57,608 nucleotides of DNA from Streptococcus sp. DD13 (GTDB taxonomy: Bacteria; Bacillota; Bacilli; Lactobacillales; Streptococcaceae): contig NZ_KQ969506.1 of NCBI RefSeq assembly GCF_001578875.1, positions 649,189-706,796 of the forward strand. The letters are read 5' to 3'. A program made the position numbers and the translations under genes. Of this stretch, positions 1-7,671 are shown one piece after another. The notes under the pieces were generated by a model. That model saw nothing but the letters and a program-made list of their open reading frames with translations, did no database searches and was not told where the DNA came from. How positions within the stretch are numbered: the first letter of the stretch is position 1; each line of letters opens with the position of its first letter.

Positions 1-1012
1 ATCGCCTGATAGTTGTGGGTATTGATAATTCCTTCAGGGGAATTTGGTACAATGGTCCGTACATACTCATCATTAAAGTTACGAAGCGTTCCAACAACAT
101 ATTCCACATTTTTCATCCGACCAGCTGGTAAAGAATTGTGAACCGTGGACAAGCGATTTCCAGACTGTGATGGTACCCGTTTGGCCAACATGGTATTTGG
201 ATCTTCATGGGCATTGTTGTAGTACAAGAATTGGTTGTTGTCATCCGCATAAGTCAACTCAAACGGCATAGACTCAAGGAACATGTTGATTTGGTCAACT
301 GTCAAGATTCCATGGTTCAGTTTGACATAGGTATTGCCAGAAACAGCGCCTGTCACTTCTGCTACTTTTTCTACCCAGTCTGGATCGTCTGGATCGACTT
401 CTGTAACCGTGGTTGCGATTGGATGGTTACAGTCCAAATCTTCTGGAAGGATCGGACGTGGTTTTTGTAATTTTGAAACCACTCCAACATAATTTTTAAA
501 GTTATCCAAACATTGGCTAAGGAATTTTACCGTTCCCTCGTTGATAATATTTCCTGCCGCATCAAAAGCTTCTTTTGCTTTCCCAAGGAGAAACTCATTC
601 CCTGGTAAAGTGTAGGCATTGACCCCTGGTGCATCTAAAATCTTCCGTAAGTGGACTTGCGCACGGGAAGTTCCTTGATCATAGTAGGAAGCTCCTACAA
701 TCATGACAGGTTTGTCTTGGAAAGGATGGACTTCACAAGAAAGCCATTCAATCACGCTCTTTAAGGCAGCTGAAATAGTGTGGTTGTGCTCAGGAGTCGC
801 GATAATGACACCGTCTGCCTTCATGATTTGATTGTTCAGACGGCGCAATTGGAAGGAATCCTTCCAGCTTTCGTCCTGATTGAACATTGGCACTTGGTCA
901 ATTTCCAATACTTCTAATTCAAACTCTTTTTGAAGTGGTTTTTGATAAAATGCAACAGTTTACGGTTATAGGATTCTTCAGAATTCGAACCAACAATACC
1001 GACAAATTTCAT
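1..1012 (-). pseudogene. NADPH-dependent FMN reductase with C-terminal PAS-like domain; frameshifted and cut by the window edge
   Basis: The gene starts at the ATG at 1012 and reads MKFVGIVGSNSEESYNRKLL, a flavodoxin-fold reductase start. It hits a TAG after 33 codons. Reading continues cleanly in another frame from about position 926 to the window edge if one A is added to the A5 run (T5 on the plus strand at 927-931). The continued frame carries the flavin-reductase signatures ATPEHNHT and MIVGASYYDQGTSRAQ. After about residue 190 comes a PAS-like region of the DUF438 type (FELTYADDNNQFLYYNN, then RVPSQSGNR). The family is about 400 residues long, so the last quarter lies outside the window. 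It follows a second FMN reductase by 15 bases and probably shares its transcript. The break is probably a base-calling error, because four other genes here show the same type of loss. Confidence 0.75.
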
Positions 1013-1027
1013 AATTCTACTCCTCTC

Positions 1028-1633
1028 TTACAAGCTTTCCCAATCAAAGTTTTCAGCTTCTTTATGAAGCAAGGCTTGCGCGTTTTGCAACTTGCTGGTG
1101 ATCTTGACAAACAGTCGGAAATCATCAAACAAAGCCTCTAGCTTCGCAACGGTCTCAGGGTTTGTCAATTGACCATCTGCATCAAAAGCTTGCAAAGAAT
1201 GAGATAGCAAAAATTCTTCCGGAATGACATTTGCCTTGATTTCAGGGGCATTGAGAATCTGACGCAACTGCAATTGAGCCCGGGAGGAACCAAGAGTTCC
1301 AAAGGAGGCTCCAGTAATCATGACCGGTTTATTCAATAGTGGGAAAATACCATAAGATAACCAAGCCAAAGCATTCATCAAGACTGCTGGGATGGAGTGA
1401 TCATATTCTGGTGTCCCGATAATGACACCGTCCGCCGCATCAATCTTCGCCGCAATCTCCTTCACCCGTTCTGGAACAACCTTGACAGCAGGTTTATTGA
1501 AAACAGGGATATCTTTGATTTCTACCAATTCGATCTCAGCCTTATCTGCAAAGTGTTCTTGCATATATTGCAATAACTTCCGGTTGGTGGACTTGGCTGA
1601 ATTCGTACCAACGATAGCGATAAATTTCATCAT
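1028..1633 (-). CDS. NADPH-dependent FMN reductase (flavodoxin-like fold)
   Basis: A 201-residue cytoplasmic flavin reductase expected to pass electrons from NAD(P)H to FMN. The FMN-phosphate loop lies near the N-terminus (GTNSAKSTNRKLLQ) and the second flavin contact is GTPEYDHSIPAVLMNAL around residues 94-110. The TGASFGTLGSSRAQLQLRQ stretch is typical of the family. Two ATGs are adjacent (1633 and 1630). An AGGAAGG ribosome-binding site serves either, with better spacing for 1630. It is the first gene of a two-gene unit with the larger, frameshifted reductase downstream. A flavin transferase gene is just upstream on the same strand, which suggests a shared flavin-based redox role; that link is inference. 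Confidence 0.9.
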   Translation of the reverse strand: MMKFIAIVGTNSAKSTNRKLLQYMQEHFADKAEIELVEIKDIPVFNKPAVKVVPERVKEIAAKIDAADGVIIGTPEYDHSIPAVLMNALAWLSYGIFPLLNKPVMITGASFGTLGSSRAQLQLRQILNAPEIKANVIPEEFLLSHSLQAFDADGQLTNPETVAKLEALFDDFRLFVKITSKLQNAQALLHKEAENFDWESL

Positions 1634-1669
1634 TTGATCCTTCCTTCATAAATCATTTCTAACAGTTCT

Positions 1670-1698
1670 ATTGTAACCTTTTTTGAAAAAAATGTAAA
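1670..1698 (-). promoter_or_regulatory. Sigma-A promoter of the FMN reductase pair
   Basis: On the minus strand TTTACA (1693-1698) and TACAAT (1670-1675) are separated by 17 bases. The start codon of the first reductase lies about 37 bases downstream of the -10 box. Confidence 0.7.
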
Positions 1699-1831
1699 CC
1701 TTTTCAAGGGCAATCCGTACATCTCCGTCAAACTCCTATTTTCACCCCTCGTGGTACAGCGTCCATCCTGCTTCTAAACCTACTTTTCTTCCAACCTGCT
1801 CATCCCAAACTGGAACAAAGGTCGACTGTCT

Positions 1832-1872
1832 GATCAAAAAAATTCCAAAACACTGTTTTAGAATTTTTGATC
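1832..1872 (-). terminator. AT-rich terminator hairpin after apbE
   Basis: An imperfect inverted repeat of about 18 bases per arm, GATCAAAAATTC against GAATTTTTTTGATC on the minus strand, lies 13 bases past the apbE stop. It separates the pde2-apbE unit from the FMN reductase promoter. Confidence 0.5.
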
Positions 1873-1884
1873 TTGTATTTCATT

Positions 1885-2823
1885 TTACAAGGGGTAAATC
1901 ACGCGTTGCAAGAGCCCGTTGGTGACAATAAGCTCATTTTGATGCGTGATGAGAATCGCTTCAATTCCTTCTGTTTGATTCACCTCATCAAAAATCTCTC
2001 GAGGTGTCTTTCCAAATAAACGGGTGGTCCAAATTTCCCCATCTACGGAGTGCTCCGATACAATCGTGAGACTTGCTAGCTCACTCACCACAGGATAGCC
2101 TGTTTCTTGGTCAAAGATATGGTGATAGGTTTTCCCTTCTACTGTAAAGGTCCGCTCATAAACTCCTGACGTGACAACAGAACCTGACTTAATTCGAACG
2201 ATTGCGAGATTCGTTCCTCGAGGGGCAGATGGATGTTGAATCCCAATCATCCAGTCAGCTGTCGGATGGTGGTCTGCTACTCCAAAGGTTAGTACATTCC
2301 CGCCCAGATTGATCAAGCCTTTTTGGACTCCTGCTCGTTTTAAATGGTCCACAATCTTGTCCGCAATATAGCCTTTTGCTAATGCGCCAAGATCAATGGC
2401 CATTCCCTTTTTTCTCAGAAAGACCGTTAATTGCTCCGAATCGAGGATAATGTCCGAAGGATCAATCACAGCTAGTTTTTCCTCGATTTCAGCCTGACTA
2501 GGACGTCTTGCGTCTGAAAAACCAATTCGCCAGGTCTGAATCAAGGGGCCAATGGTAATATTGAGGTGGCTTCCTGGAACTGATGAATGCTTTTTTCCGA
2601 GGGCAATGAGCTCAAAAAGGTCGGGAGCCACTGTCACTGGATGAGAACCGGCTGCATGATTGACCTGCATGAGTTCAGAATCTGGGTCATTTGCTGAAAA
2701 ACGATCCTTGTACATGAAAAGAAGATGGTCTACCTGATCCAGAATTGGCTCAGGATCTTCATGCCAGATTTTCGTGACAATCTTAGTCCCCATGAGGGCA
2801 ATTTTTCTACTGCTGACAGGCAT
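1885..2823 (-). CDS. apbE: FAD:protein FMN transferase (ApbE), cytoplasmic form
   Basis: ApbE enzymes move FMN from FAD onto a Thr or Ser of a target protein, using Mg2+. Family landmarks are present: DPDSELMQVN near residue 47, DLGALAKGYIADKIV around 145-160, LINLGGNVLTFG, SVVTSGVYERTF, and the HHIFDQETGYP motif. The 312-residue protein starts MPVSSRKIALMGTKI and has no signal peptide or lipobox, unlike the exported ApbE proteins of many bacteria, so its target should be cytoplasmic. The start overlaps the end of pde2 by 17 bases and has an AGAGG ribosome-binding site inside that gene, so the two are probably translationally coupled. The nearby FMN reductases are possible targets. Confidence 0.9.
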   Translation of the reverse strand: MPVSSRKIALMGTKIVTKIWHEDPEPILDQVDHLLFMYKDRFSANDPDSELMQVNHAAGSHPVTVAPDLFELIALGKKHSSVPGSHLNITIGPLIQTWRIGFSDARRPSQAEIEEKLAVIDPSDIILDSEQLTVFLRKKGMAIDLGALAKGYIADKIVDHLKRAGVQKGLINLGGNVLTFGVADHHPTADWMIGIQHPSAPRGTNLAIVRIKSGSVVTSGVYERTFTVEGKTYHHIFDQETGYPVVSELASLTIVSEHSVDGEIWTTRLFGKTPREIFDEVNQTEGIEAILITHQNELIVTNGLLQRVIYPL

Positions 2824-3757
2824 GGGCAGCTACCTCTTGTAATTCTTGATAAATAAGCTCATTTTCTTGCACAGAAAATGAATTAGCTCCAGAAGCTAGG
2901 GGATGCCCGCCACCATCGTGGCGTTTGGCCACTTGGTTAATCGGGGCAAACTTGCTTCGGATGCGCACGCGATAGCTTCTACCGTCTTCTTGCTCGACAA
3001 AGATCGCCCATACCCGGACCGTATCAATCCGACCAGGTGCCGCAACGATTGCTGATGTTTCCGCTTCAGTCAACTGATAGCTTTCCATCAAGTCGCGCGT
3101 AATCACGACGCGGGCCGTCCCATTTTCGTCTACTTCCATATGATCATACACATAACCCGTTAGCTTAGCGATTCGAATATCCATGGAGTCCATCTGCCTC
3201 GATAAACCTGCAAAATCAAAATCAAGCGAACGTAAGTAAGCAGCTGCCTCGAAGGTTTGTGTAGTCGTAGAAGGGTATAAGAAACGACCTGTATCTCCCA
3301 CCATACCCGCATAGAGCAAGCGTGCAGCTTCGTTGGGAATCACAAGGTCCAACTCCCGCGCAAACTGGGTAATGATCTCACTACAAGAACTGGCTGTCGT
3401 CTGGACAAATCGTAAGTCCCCATACGGATCATCGTTTGGATGATGGTCGATTTTGATTAAAAAATCCCCTTGTTGATACCGATCATCATCAATCCGTGGT
3501 TGGTTGGCAGTATCTGTCACGATGACCAGCGCTCCCTGGTAAAAAGCATCCGCTACAACATCCATCTCTGCCATCCAACGAAGACTTGGTTCTGTCGCCC
3601 CTACGACACGAACCTCTTTTTCCGGAAAGCGTTCTTGCAAGATACGAGCTAAGCCAACTTGGCTTCCAATCGCATCTGGATCTGGTCGCTGGTGGCGATG
3701 GATAACAATCCGGTCATACTCCTTGATTTTATGAAAAATCTCTTTTAAAACTGACAT
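2807..3757 (-). CDS. pde2: DHH/DHHA1 phosphodiesterase, Pde2-type (pApA to AMP; c-di-AMP turnover)
   Basis: A 316-residue soluble phosphodiesterase of the NrnA/Pde2 group. Metal-binding motifs are in order: HRHQRPDPDAIGS (DHH motif I), VTDTANQPR, IDHHPND (DHH motif III) and the C-terminal GGGHPLASG of the DHHA1 domain. In Streptococcus pneumoniae the protein in this position, beside a flavodoxin and a chorismate mutase, is Pde2, which finishes degradation of the second messenger c-di-AMP; the same gene order is seen here. I chose the start at 3757 (MSVLKEIF) because AAAGGAG sits six bases upstream. The longer reading would translate that ribosome-binding site. An extended -10 box (TGGTAAAAT, 3781-3788) lies just upstream. 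Confidence 0.92.
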   Translation of the reverse strand: MSVLKEIFHKIKEYDRIVIHRHQRPDPDAIGSQVGLARILQERFPEKEVRVVGATEPSLRWMAEMDVVADAFYQGALVIVTDTANQPRIDDDRYQQGDFLIKIDHHPNDDPYGDLRFVQTTASSCSEIITQFARELDLVIPNEAARLLYAGMVGDTGRFLYPSTTTQTFEAAAYLRSLDFDFAGLSRQMDSMDIRIAKLTGYVYDHMEVDENGTARVVITRDLMESYQLTEAETSAIVAAPGRIDTVRVWAIFVEQEDGRSYRVRIRSKFAPINQVAKRHDGGGHPLASGANSFSVQENELIYQELQEVAAHACQQ

Positions 3758-3780
3758 CTCTTCTCCTTTACATAGGCTAT

Positions 3781-3830
3781 ATTTTACCACATTTCTTCCC
3801 CTTTTGTAATAAGGGGAATTGTGCTATAAT
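3781..3830. promoter_or_regulatory. Divergent promoters for pde2 and the flavodoxin gene
   Basis: The plus strand carries an extended -10 box, TGCTATAAT (3822-3830), serving the flavodoxin gene. The minus strand carries TGGTAAAAT (3781-3788), serving pde2. A near-palindromic TTGTAA at 3804-3809 could act as a weak -35 element for either. CCCCTTTTGTAATAAGGGG between them is an inverted repeat that could be an operator. Confidence 0.55.
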
Positions 3831-3858
3831 GAATTCATTATGGAATGAGGAGGATGCT

Positions 3859-4311
3859 ATGGCTTTAGCACAAATCGTCTACGCAAGTATGACAGGAAAC
3901 ACCGAAGAAATTGCAGATATCGTTGCCAACAAACTAGAAGAATTGGGTCTTGAGGTACGCAATGACGAATGTACCACCATTGAATCAGAGGAAATTTTGG
4001 ATGCCGATCTCATCATTGTAGCAACCTACACCTACTCTTATGGCGAAGATGGAGAGTTGCCAGATGAGATCGTAGACTTTTATACAGACCTTGCGGATAT
4101 GGACTTAACAGGAAAAGTCTATGGTGTGTGTGGATCTGGTGACACCTTCTATGAGGAATTTTGTAAGTCTGTAGATGAATTTGACCTTATGCTCAGCTCA
4201 CGTGGTGCGAAAAAAGGAGCAGAAAGTGTCAAGGTCGACTTGGCCGCTGAAGAAGAAGACATTGCACACCTAGAAGAGTTCGCAGAACAACTGGTTGCAG
4301 CTTTAGACTAA
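3859..4311 (+). CDS. Flavodoxin
   Basis: A 150-residue acidic FMN-binding electron carrier. The phosphate-binding loop is YASMTGNTEEIAD near residues 8-20, followed by ATYTYSYGEDGELPDE (first flavin-stacking loop) and the GSGDTFYEEFCKSVDEF loop with the second aromatic contact. The start at 3859 is preceded by GAGGAGG with four bases between, and the protein begins MALAQIVYASM; the upstream ATG would add residues encoded by the ribosome-binding site. It lies between pde2 and chorismate mutase, as in pneumococcus. Confidence 0.93.
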   Translation: MALAQIVYASMTGNTEEIADIVANKLEELGLEVRNDECTTIESEEILDADLIIVATYTYSYGEDGELPDEIVDFYTDLADMDLTGKVYGVCGSGDTFYEEFCKSVDEFDLMLSSRGAKKGAESVKVDLAAEEEDIAHLEEFAEQLVAALD

Positions 4312-4316
4312 CAGAC

Positions 4317-4342
4317 AAAAGGGAGACAAGAACTCCCTTTTT
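4317..4342 (+). terminator. Rho-independent terminator after flavodoxin
   Basis: AAAGGGAG and CTCCCTTT form an eight-base stem with a short loop followed by a T run. It may be partial read-through control, since chorismate mutase follows within 25 bases. Confidence 0.7.
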
Positions 4343-4366
4343 CATATCTATATCAAAGGAGAGATG

Positions 4367-4651
4367 ATGAATCTAGAAGAAATCCGTCAGGAAATTGATC
4401 AAGTCGATCGCAGCATTGTCCAGCTATTGGAAAAGCGGATGGATTTGGTGACACAGGTCACAGCCTATAAAAAGGAAACTGGAAAGGCTGTCCTAGACAA
4501 GGACCGAGAAATGCAACTGCTCCAGAAGGTCGCAAAAAACGTTCAAAATCCAGTCTATGAAGCGACCATCCTCGCCACCTATCAAGATATTATGAAGCAT
4601 TCTAGAGCTTTCCAGTCTGAACGCCTGCAATCACAGGAGGAATCCCTGTGA
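4367..4651 (+). CDS. Chorismate mutase, AroQ class (type II)
   Basis: This small all-helical enzyme converts chorismate to prephenate for Phe and Tyr synthesis. The N-terminal helix reads LEEIRQEIDQVDRSIVQLLE, with the catalytic Arg and the RMDL stretch after it, and KDREMQLLQKV follows, as in monofunctional AroQ proteins. The length, 94 residues, is normal. I prefer the second of two adjacent ATGs (4367) because AAAGGAG lies five bases before it. The 3' end overlaps the GTG start of the next gene by four bases. Confidence 0.88.
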   Translation: MNLEEIRQEIDQVDRSIVQLLEKRMDLVTQVTAYKKETGKAVLDKDREMQLLQKVAKNVQNPVYEATILATYQDIMKHSRAFQSERLQSQEESL

Positions 4652-5847
4652 AATCGCACCAGCCAGTGAGAGAGTCTGTCTTTTTCATCCTGGTCGCTGG
4701 AGTTATGGGGATTGTTATCGGAGCCATCGATACGCTTTTCGGACAAGTCCTTCTCTCCTTGAGTGATGTTCGAAACCAACATTTTTTACTGCTTATCCCT
4801 TTTTTAGCCCTTATCGGTATGAGCATTCAATATCTCTACCAACATTGGGGGAAAGACTCCCAAAAGGGGATGAGTCTCGTCTTTGAAGCAGCTTCTGAAG
4901 AAAGAAAAAAGATCCCCCTTCGGCTTATCCCACTGGTGATGCTCTCTACCTGGGCGACTCACCTTTTTGGTGGTTCTGCTGGGCGAGAGGGCGTTGCCGT
5001 ACAGATAGGTGCGACACTGGCAGATCAGGTCTTTCACACGCTTCGCTTGAAAAAGGGGCGCCACATCCTGATTGTTTCTGGTATCGCTGCGGGCTTTTCA
5101 GGGCTGTTCCAAATCCCCTTGGCCGCGAGTTTCTTTGCTCTTGAAGTATTACAGGTGGGGCGACTTTCCCTCAAGGGACTATTACCCGTCCTCACCGCCT
5201 CTTACCTGGCTAGTTTTACTTCTTACGAGCTTGGCCTAGAAAAGTTCAGTCATCTCATTGCCCTTAACTGGAAGATAGACTTTGAGCAGTTCTGCCTCCT
5301 AGCGCTTGCGGGAATGTTGTTTGGCCTCATCGGAAATCTCTTTGCTTATTTGCTCAAAAAAGGGAAGAAGGTCCTCTCCTACTACTTTACAAATCCTTTT
5401 GTCAAAATCTTTGTGGTCGGAATAGTTCTATCGATCAGCCTCACAGTTCTCTTTCAAGGACGGTATTCCGGACTGGGGACCAATCTCATTGAGGCTAGTC
5501 TCGACGGACAAGACATCTTACCTGTCGATTGGCTGTTAAAACTTCTGTTGACGGTTTTGACACTGGCTGCGGGCTTTCAAGGAGGAGAAGTCACCCCCCT
5601 TTTTGCAATCGGAGCGAGTGCTGGAGCCCTTTTAGGCCCCCTGTTAGGAATTCCCTTCCCACTTGCCATTGCCCTAGGCTATATCAGCGTGTTTGGTTCT
5701 GCTACTAATACCCTGATTGCTCCTATTTTTATCGGAGTCGAAGTCTTTGGGGCAAACAATGTCGCAACCTACGTCATCGCAGCCTTCTTTGCCTTTGCAA
5801 TCAGTCAAAAACACACGATTTACCCCCTACAAAAACTAAGCCACTAA
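4648..5847 (+). CDS. eriC: CLC-family anion transporter, probably a fluoride exporter (CLC-F/EriC type)
   Basis: A 399-residue polytopic membrane protein. The CLC gating-glutamate motif is GREG within GGSAGREGVAVQIG, near residue 113. The second pore motif is GGEVTPLFAIGASAG, near residue 310. GREGV in place of the usual GREGP is a feature I associate with the CLC-F branch, which exchanges fluoride for protons. Context supports this: in pneumococcus the slot between chorismate mutase and rplS holds the fluoride channel genes crcB1 and crcB2, and here this gene sits between chorismate mutase and rplS. The GTG start has AGGAGG seven bases upstream and overlaps the previous stop (GTGA). Ion selectivity is inferred, not shown. 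Confidence 0.85.
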   Translation: MKSHQPVRESVFFILVAGVMGIVIGAIDTLFGQVLLSLSDVRNQHFLLLIPFLALIGMSIQYLYQHWGKDSQKGMSLVFEAASEERKKIPLRLIPLVMLSTWATHLFGGSAGREGVAVQIGATLADQVFHTLRLKKGRHILIVSGIAAGFSGLFQIPLAASFFALEVLQVGRLSLKGLLPVLTASYLASFTSYELGLEKFSHLIALNWKIDFEQFCLLALAGMLFGLIGNLFAYLLKKGKKVLSYYFTNPFVKIFVVGIVLSISLTVLFQGRYSGLGTNLIEASLDGQDILPVDWLLKLLLTVLTLAAGFQGGEVTPLFAIGASAGALLGPLLGIPFPLAIALGYISVFGSATNTLIAPIFIGVEVFGANNVATYVIAAFFAFAISQKHTIYPLQKLSH

Positions 5848-5865
5848 ACCAGCCGATAAACACGA

Positions 5866-5893
5866 AATCCCTCGGACCGATGTCCGAGGGATT
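5866..5893. terminator. Bidirectional terminator hairpin between converging genes
   Basis: AATCCCTCGGAC and GTCCGAGGGATT form a perfect 12-base stem with a four-base loop. It lies between the CLC gene (plus) and the minus-strand membrane protein gene, three bases from the latter's stop. Confidence 0.8.
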
Positions 5894-5896
5894 GTG

Positions 5897-7042
5897 TTAT
5901 TTCACTGTCAATTCTTTGTAGCCATCTGCCTCGAGACGGGCATTCAAGTTGCTAACATCCGTTGGTTTAGAAAATGAGTTTCCAATCGATTCCATATTGT
6001 CACTATTCAAATCCAAACTTCCATCTGACTTGAGTCGGTACTGGTATCCAAAATACACATAATACGTTTCTGAATCACCAGACTTCTGCTTTTCCGTAAC
6101 CTTATAGGTTGTGACGATAAAGACAGAAACTGTATTTTCTGTCGAACTATACCAACCGGACTGAACAGAAGTACGGGCATAGGTTTTCAAGGCTTCCGTT
6201 GTATAAGTTGTATAGCTTGAATTTTCCAAACGTGACTTGATGAGGGTATCATTGTTTGCAATAGCCTGTTTCACATTGGAAATATCTGCTACTTCTTTAA
6301 GGTCTTTGACTTCTACAGTGACCGTTTTTACTGCAGTTTCCTTCCCTTGGGTCAGTAAGTTTTGCTTAAATTCGTCCGTCAAAGTGAGACTGATTTTATC
6401 TCCATTTGAATAACTCTCATCGGTAGAAGGTGTTTGGTAGACGCTATATCCCGCCTCATCATCAGGTAATTTGATATGAGCAGTCCCGTTAAATCCAATA
6501 AATGTGACAGGATACTGTTCTAAAATATCTGACTCACTTAGTTTTTCGATTTCCTTCAATCCAGAAACCTTAATCGTTTTCTCCTCTGGCTTGATTGGGG
6601 ATTGCTGAGGATTGTCCACTGTGACTTTAATGGTCACCGTATCTCCATTTTTGAGATTTTGTGTCGGATCAACATCAATCGATACGCCCGAAACCAGCCG
6701 TTCTGCTTGGTTGACCCGATCAGCCAGTCCTGCAATACTAGACATTGATAAGTCTCCTGACAAGAGCCCTTTAATATGCTCTTCGCTGATTCCAACTTTT
6801 TGATAGGCTAAGCGTCGAATAGTATCTTCCACTTTTTTCTTATCTACCTTTGCTTCACCATAGCCATCATATCCCGTAAATTCGACCGATACCTCTTGAA
6901 CAACTGATTTGGGTTGAGAATGAATAAAATTTAAAATGAGCAAGCCTACAATGGCTACAAGGACAACACCTCCGAAAGCAAGTAAGATCTTTTTATATTT
7001 TGCTACAAAAGACTTGAGTTCAAACTTATTTTGACTTTCCAT
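5897..7042 (-). CDS. Membrane-anchored extracellular protein with two repeated beta-rich domains; function unknown
   Basis: A 381-residue protein with a short basic cytoplasmic tail, one transmembrane helix (about residues 21-42, ILLAFGGVVLVAIVGLLILN) and a large outer part. Two related segments follow each other. The first begins VSVEFTGYDGYGEAKV (about residue 49) and ends at VSGLKEIEKL. The second begins YPVTFIGFNGTAHIKLP (about 172) and ends at VEVKDLKEVAD. The C-terminal 130 residues form a separate domain rich in Tyr and Thr. The layout resembles streptococcal TcaA/zinc-ribbon-type surface proteins, but no zinc ribbon is present. It stands alone with a strong promoter. I do not recognise a specific function. 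Confidence 0.8.
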   Translation of the reverse strand: MESQNKFELKSFVAKYKKILLAFGGVVLVAIVGLLILNFIHSQPKSVVQEVSVEFTGYDGYGEAKVDKKKVEDTIRRLAYQKVGISEEHIKGLLSGDLSMSSIAGLADRVNQAERLVSGVSIDVDPTQNLKNGDTVTIKVTVDNPQQSPIKPEEKTIKVSGLKEIEKLSESDILEQYPVTFIGFNGTAHIKLPDDEAGYSVYQTPSTDESYSNGDKISLTLTDEFKQNLLTQGKETAVKTVTVEVKDLKEVADISNVKQAIANNDTLIKSRLENSSYTTYTTEALKTYARTSVQSGWYSSTENTVSVFIVTTYKVTEKQKSGDSETYYVYFGYQYRLKSDGSLDLNSDNMESIGNSFSKPTDVSNLNARLEADGYKELTVK

Positions 7043-7060
7043 TTTTCTTCTCCTTTTCTT

Positions 7061-7089
7061 TTATTTGAATAGTAAGCGCATTCAAATAA
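7061..7089 (-). promoter_or_regulatory. Perfect 10-base inverted repeat in the leader
   Basis: TTATTTGAAT and ATTCAAATAA flank a nine-base loop in the untranslated leader of the gene ending at 5897, just before its GGAG ribosome-binding site. It could be an operator or an RNA hairpin limiting translation. Confidence 0.5.
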
Positions 7090-7100
7090 TTCACCTCGAT

Positions 7101-7129
7101 ATTATACCAAACATCCCGATCACTGTCAA
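7101..7129 (-). promoter_or_regulatory. Consensus sigma-A promoter
   Basis: On the minus strand TTGACA (7124-7129) and TATAAT (7101-7106) are 17 bases apart. A TGG before the -10 box makes it an extended -10. It drives the membrane-anchored protein gene. Confidence 0.85.
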
Positions 7130-7671
7130 TCTATCCTGTAACATCATTATTTAATCCCGAACATTGACATGAGATGGACCAATAAGACATGAATTTTTAG
7201 ATTTTCATTTTCCAGACCCCATTCCTCCCTATACGGATAAGGTATTTCTATTTTCTTTCAAAAAGCTAAGGGATCTCCTCATTTAGGGACAAGTCTAGTT
7301 CATTTTGAAGTTGCCATTTCATTTTGAAAAGCTAGCTCCGGTTATCGATCAGGCTCTTAGTCAATCACCACTCTCAAGTCTGGATATTTCTCTTTGCTGA
7401 CAAGACTCAAATCAACTCGTTCTTGACCGTCAGGAACCTTAGCAAAGAGGGCGAAAACGTTTCGTTACGTAAAAATCAGATACAGATAGAATAGGAAAAC
7501 GCTATCTTTTTCTTGAATATTTGCCATCACTTATGGTACTCTGTAGATACAAAACGACTCTAACGGGTTAGGTTATCTGTGCGGCATTGCTACTGTCCTG
7601 CCATACGCTCATTCTGATCCAGTCAGAGCCATCACCATCAGCCAATAAAGACAGGAAATCGGAGGTTCTAC
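7130..7671. other. Non-coding gap with possible gene debris
   Basis: No intact gene is visible. A minus-strand stretch open for 35 codons (7357-7464) ends ...SKEKYPDLRVVID and then a stop. A plus-strand stretch before cutC ends ...GYLCGIATVLPYAHSDPVRAI and then TAA near 7648. Both look protein-like but have no start codon or ribosome-binding site, so decayed genes are possible. The rest shows no clear structure. Confidence 0.35.

Noticed and set aside
927..931. Programmed slippage in the A5 run of the FMN reductase
   Set aside because: The run is too short for polymerase slippage, has no slippery heptamer or stimulator, and four unrelated genes show the same loss.
7451..7466. Possible catabolite-response (cre) site GCGAAAACGTTTCGTT
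   Set aside because: It deviates from the cre consensus at several outer positions and is not placed at a promoter I can see.
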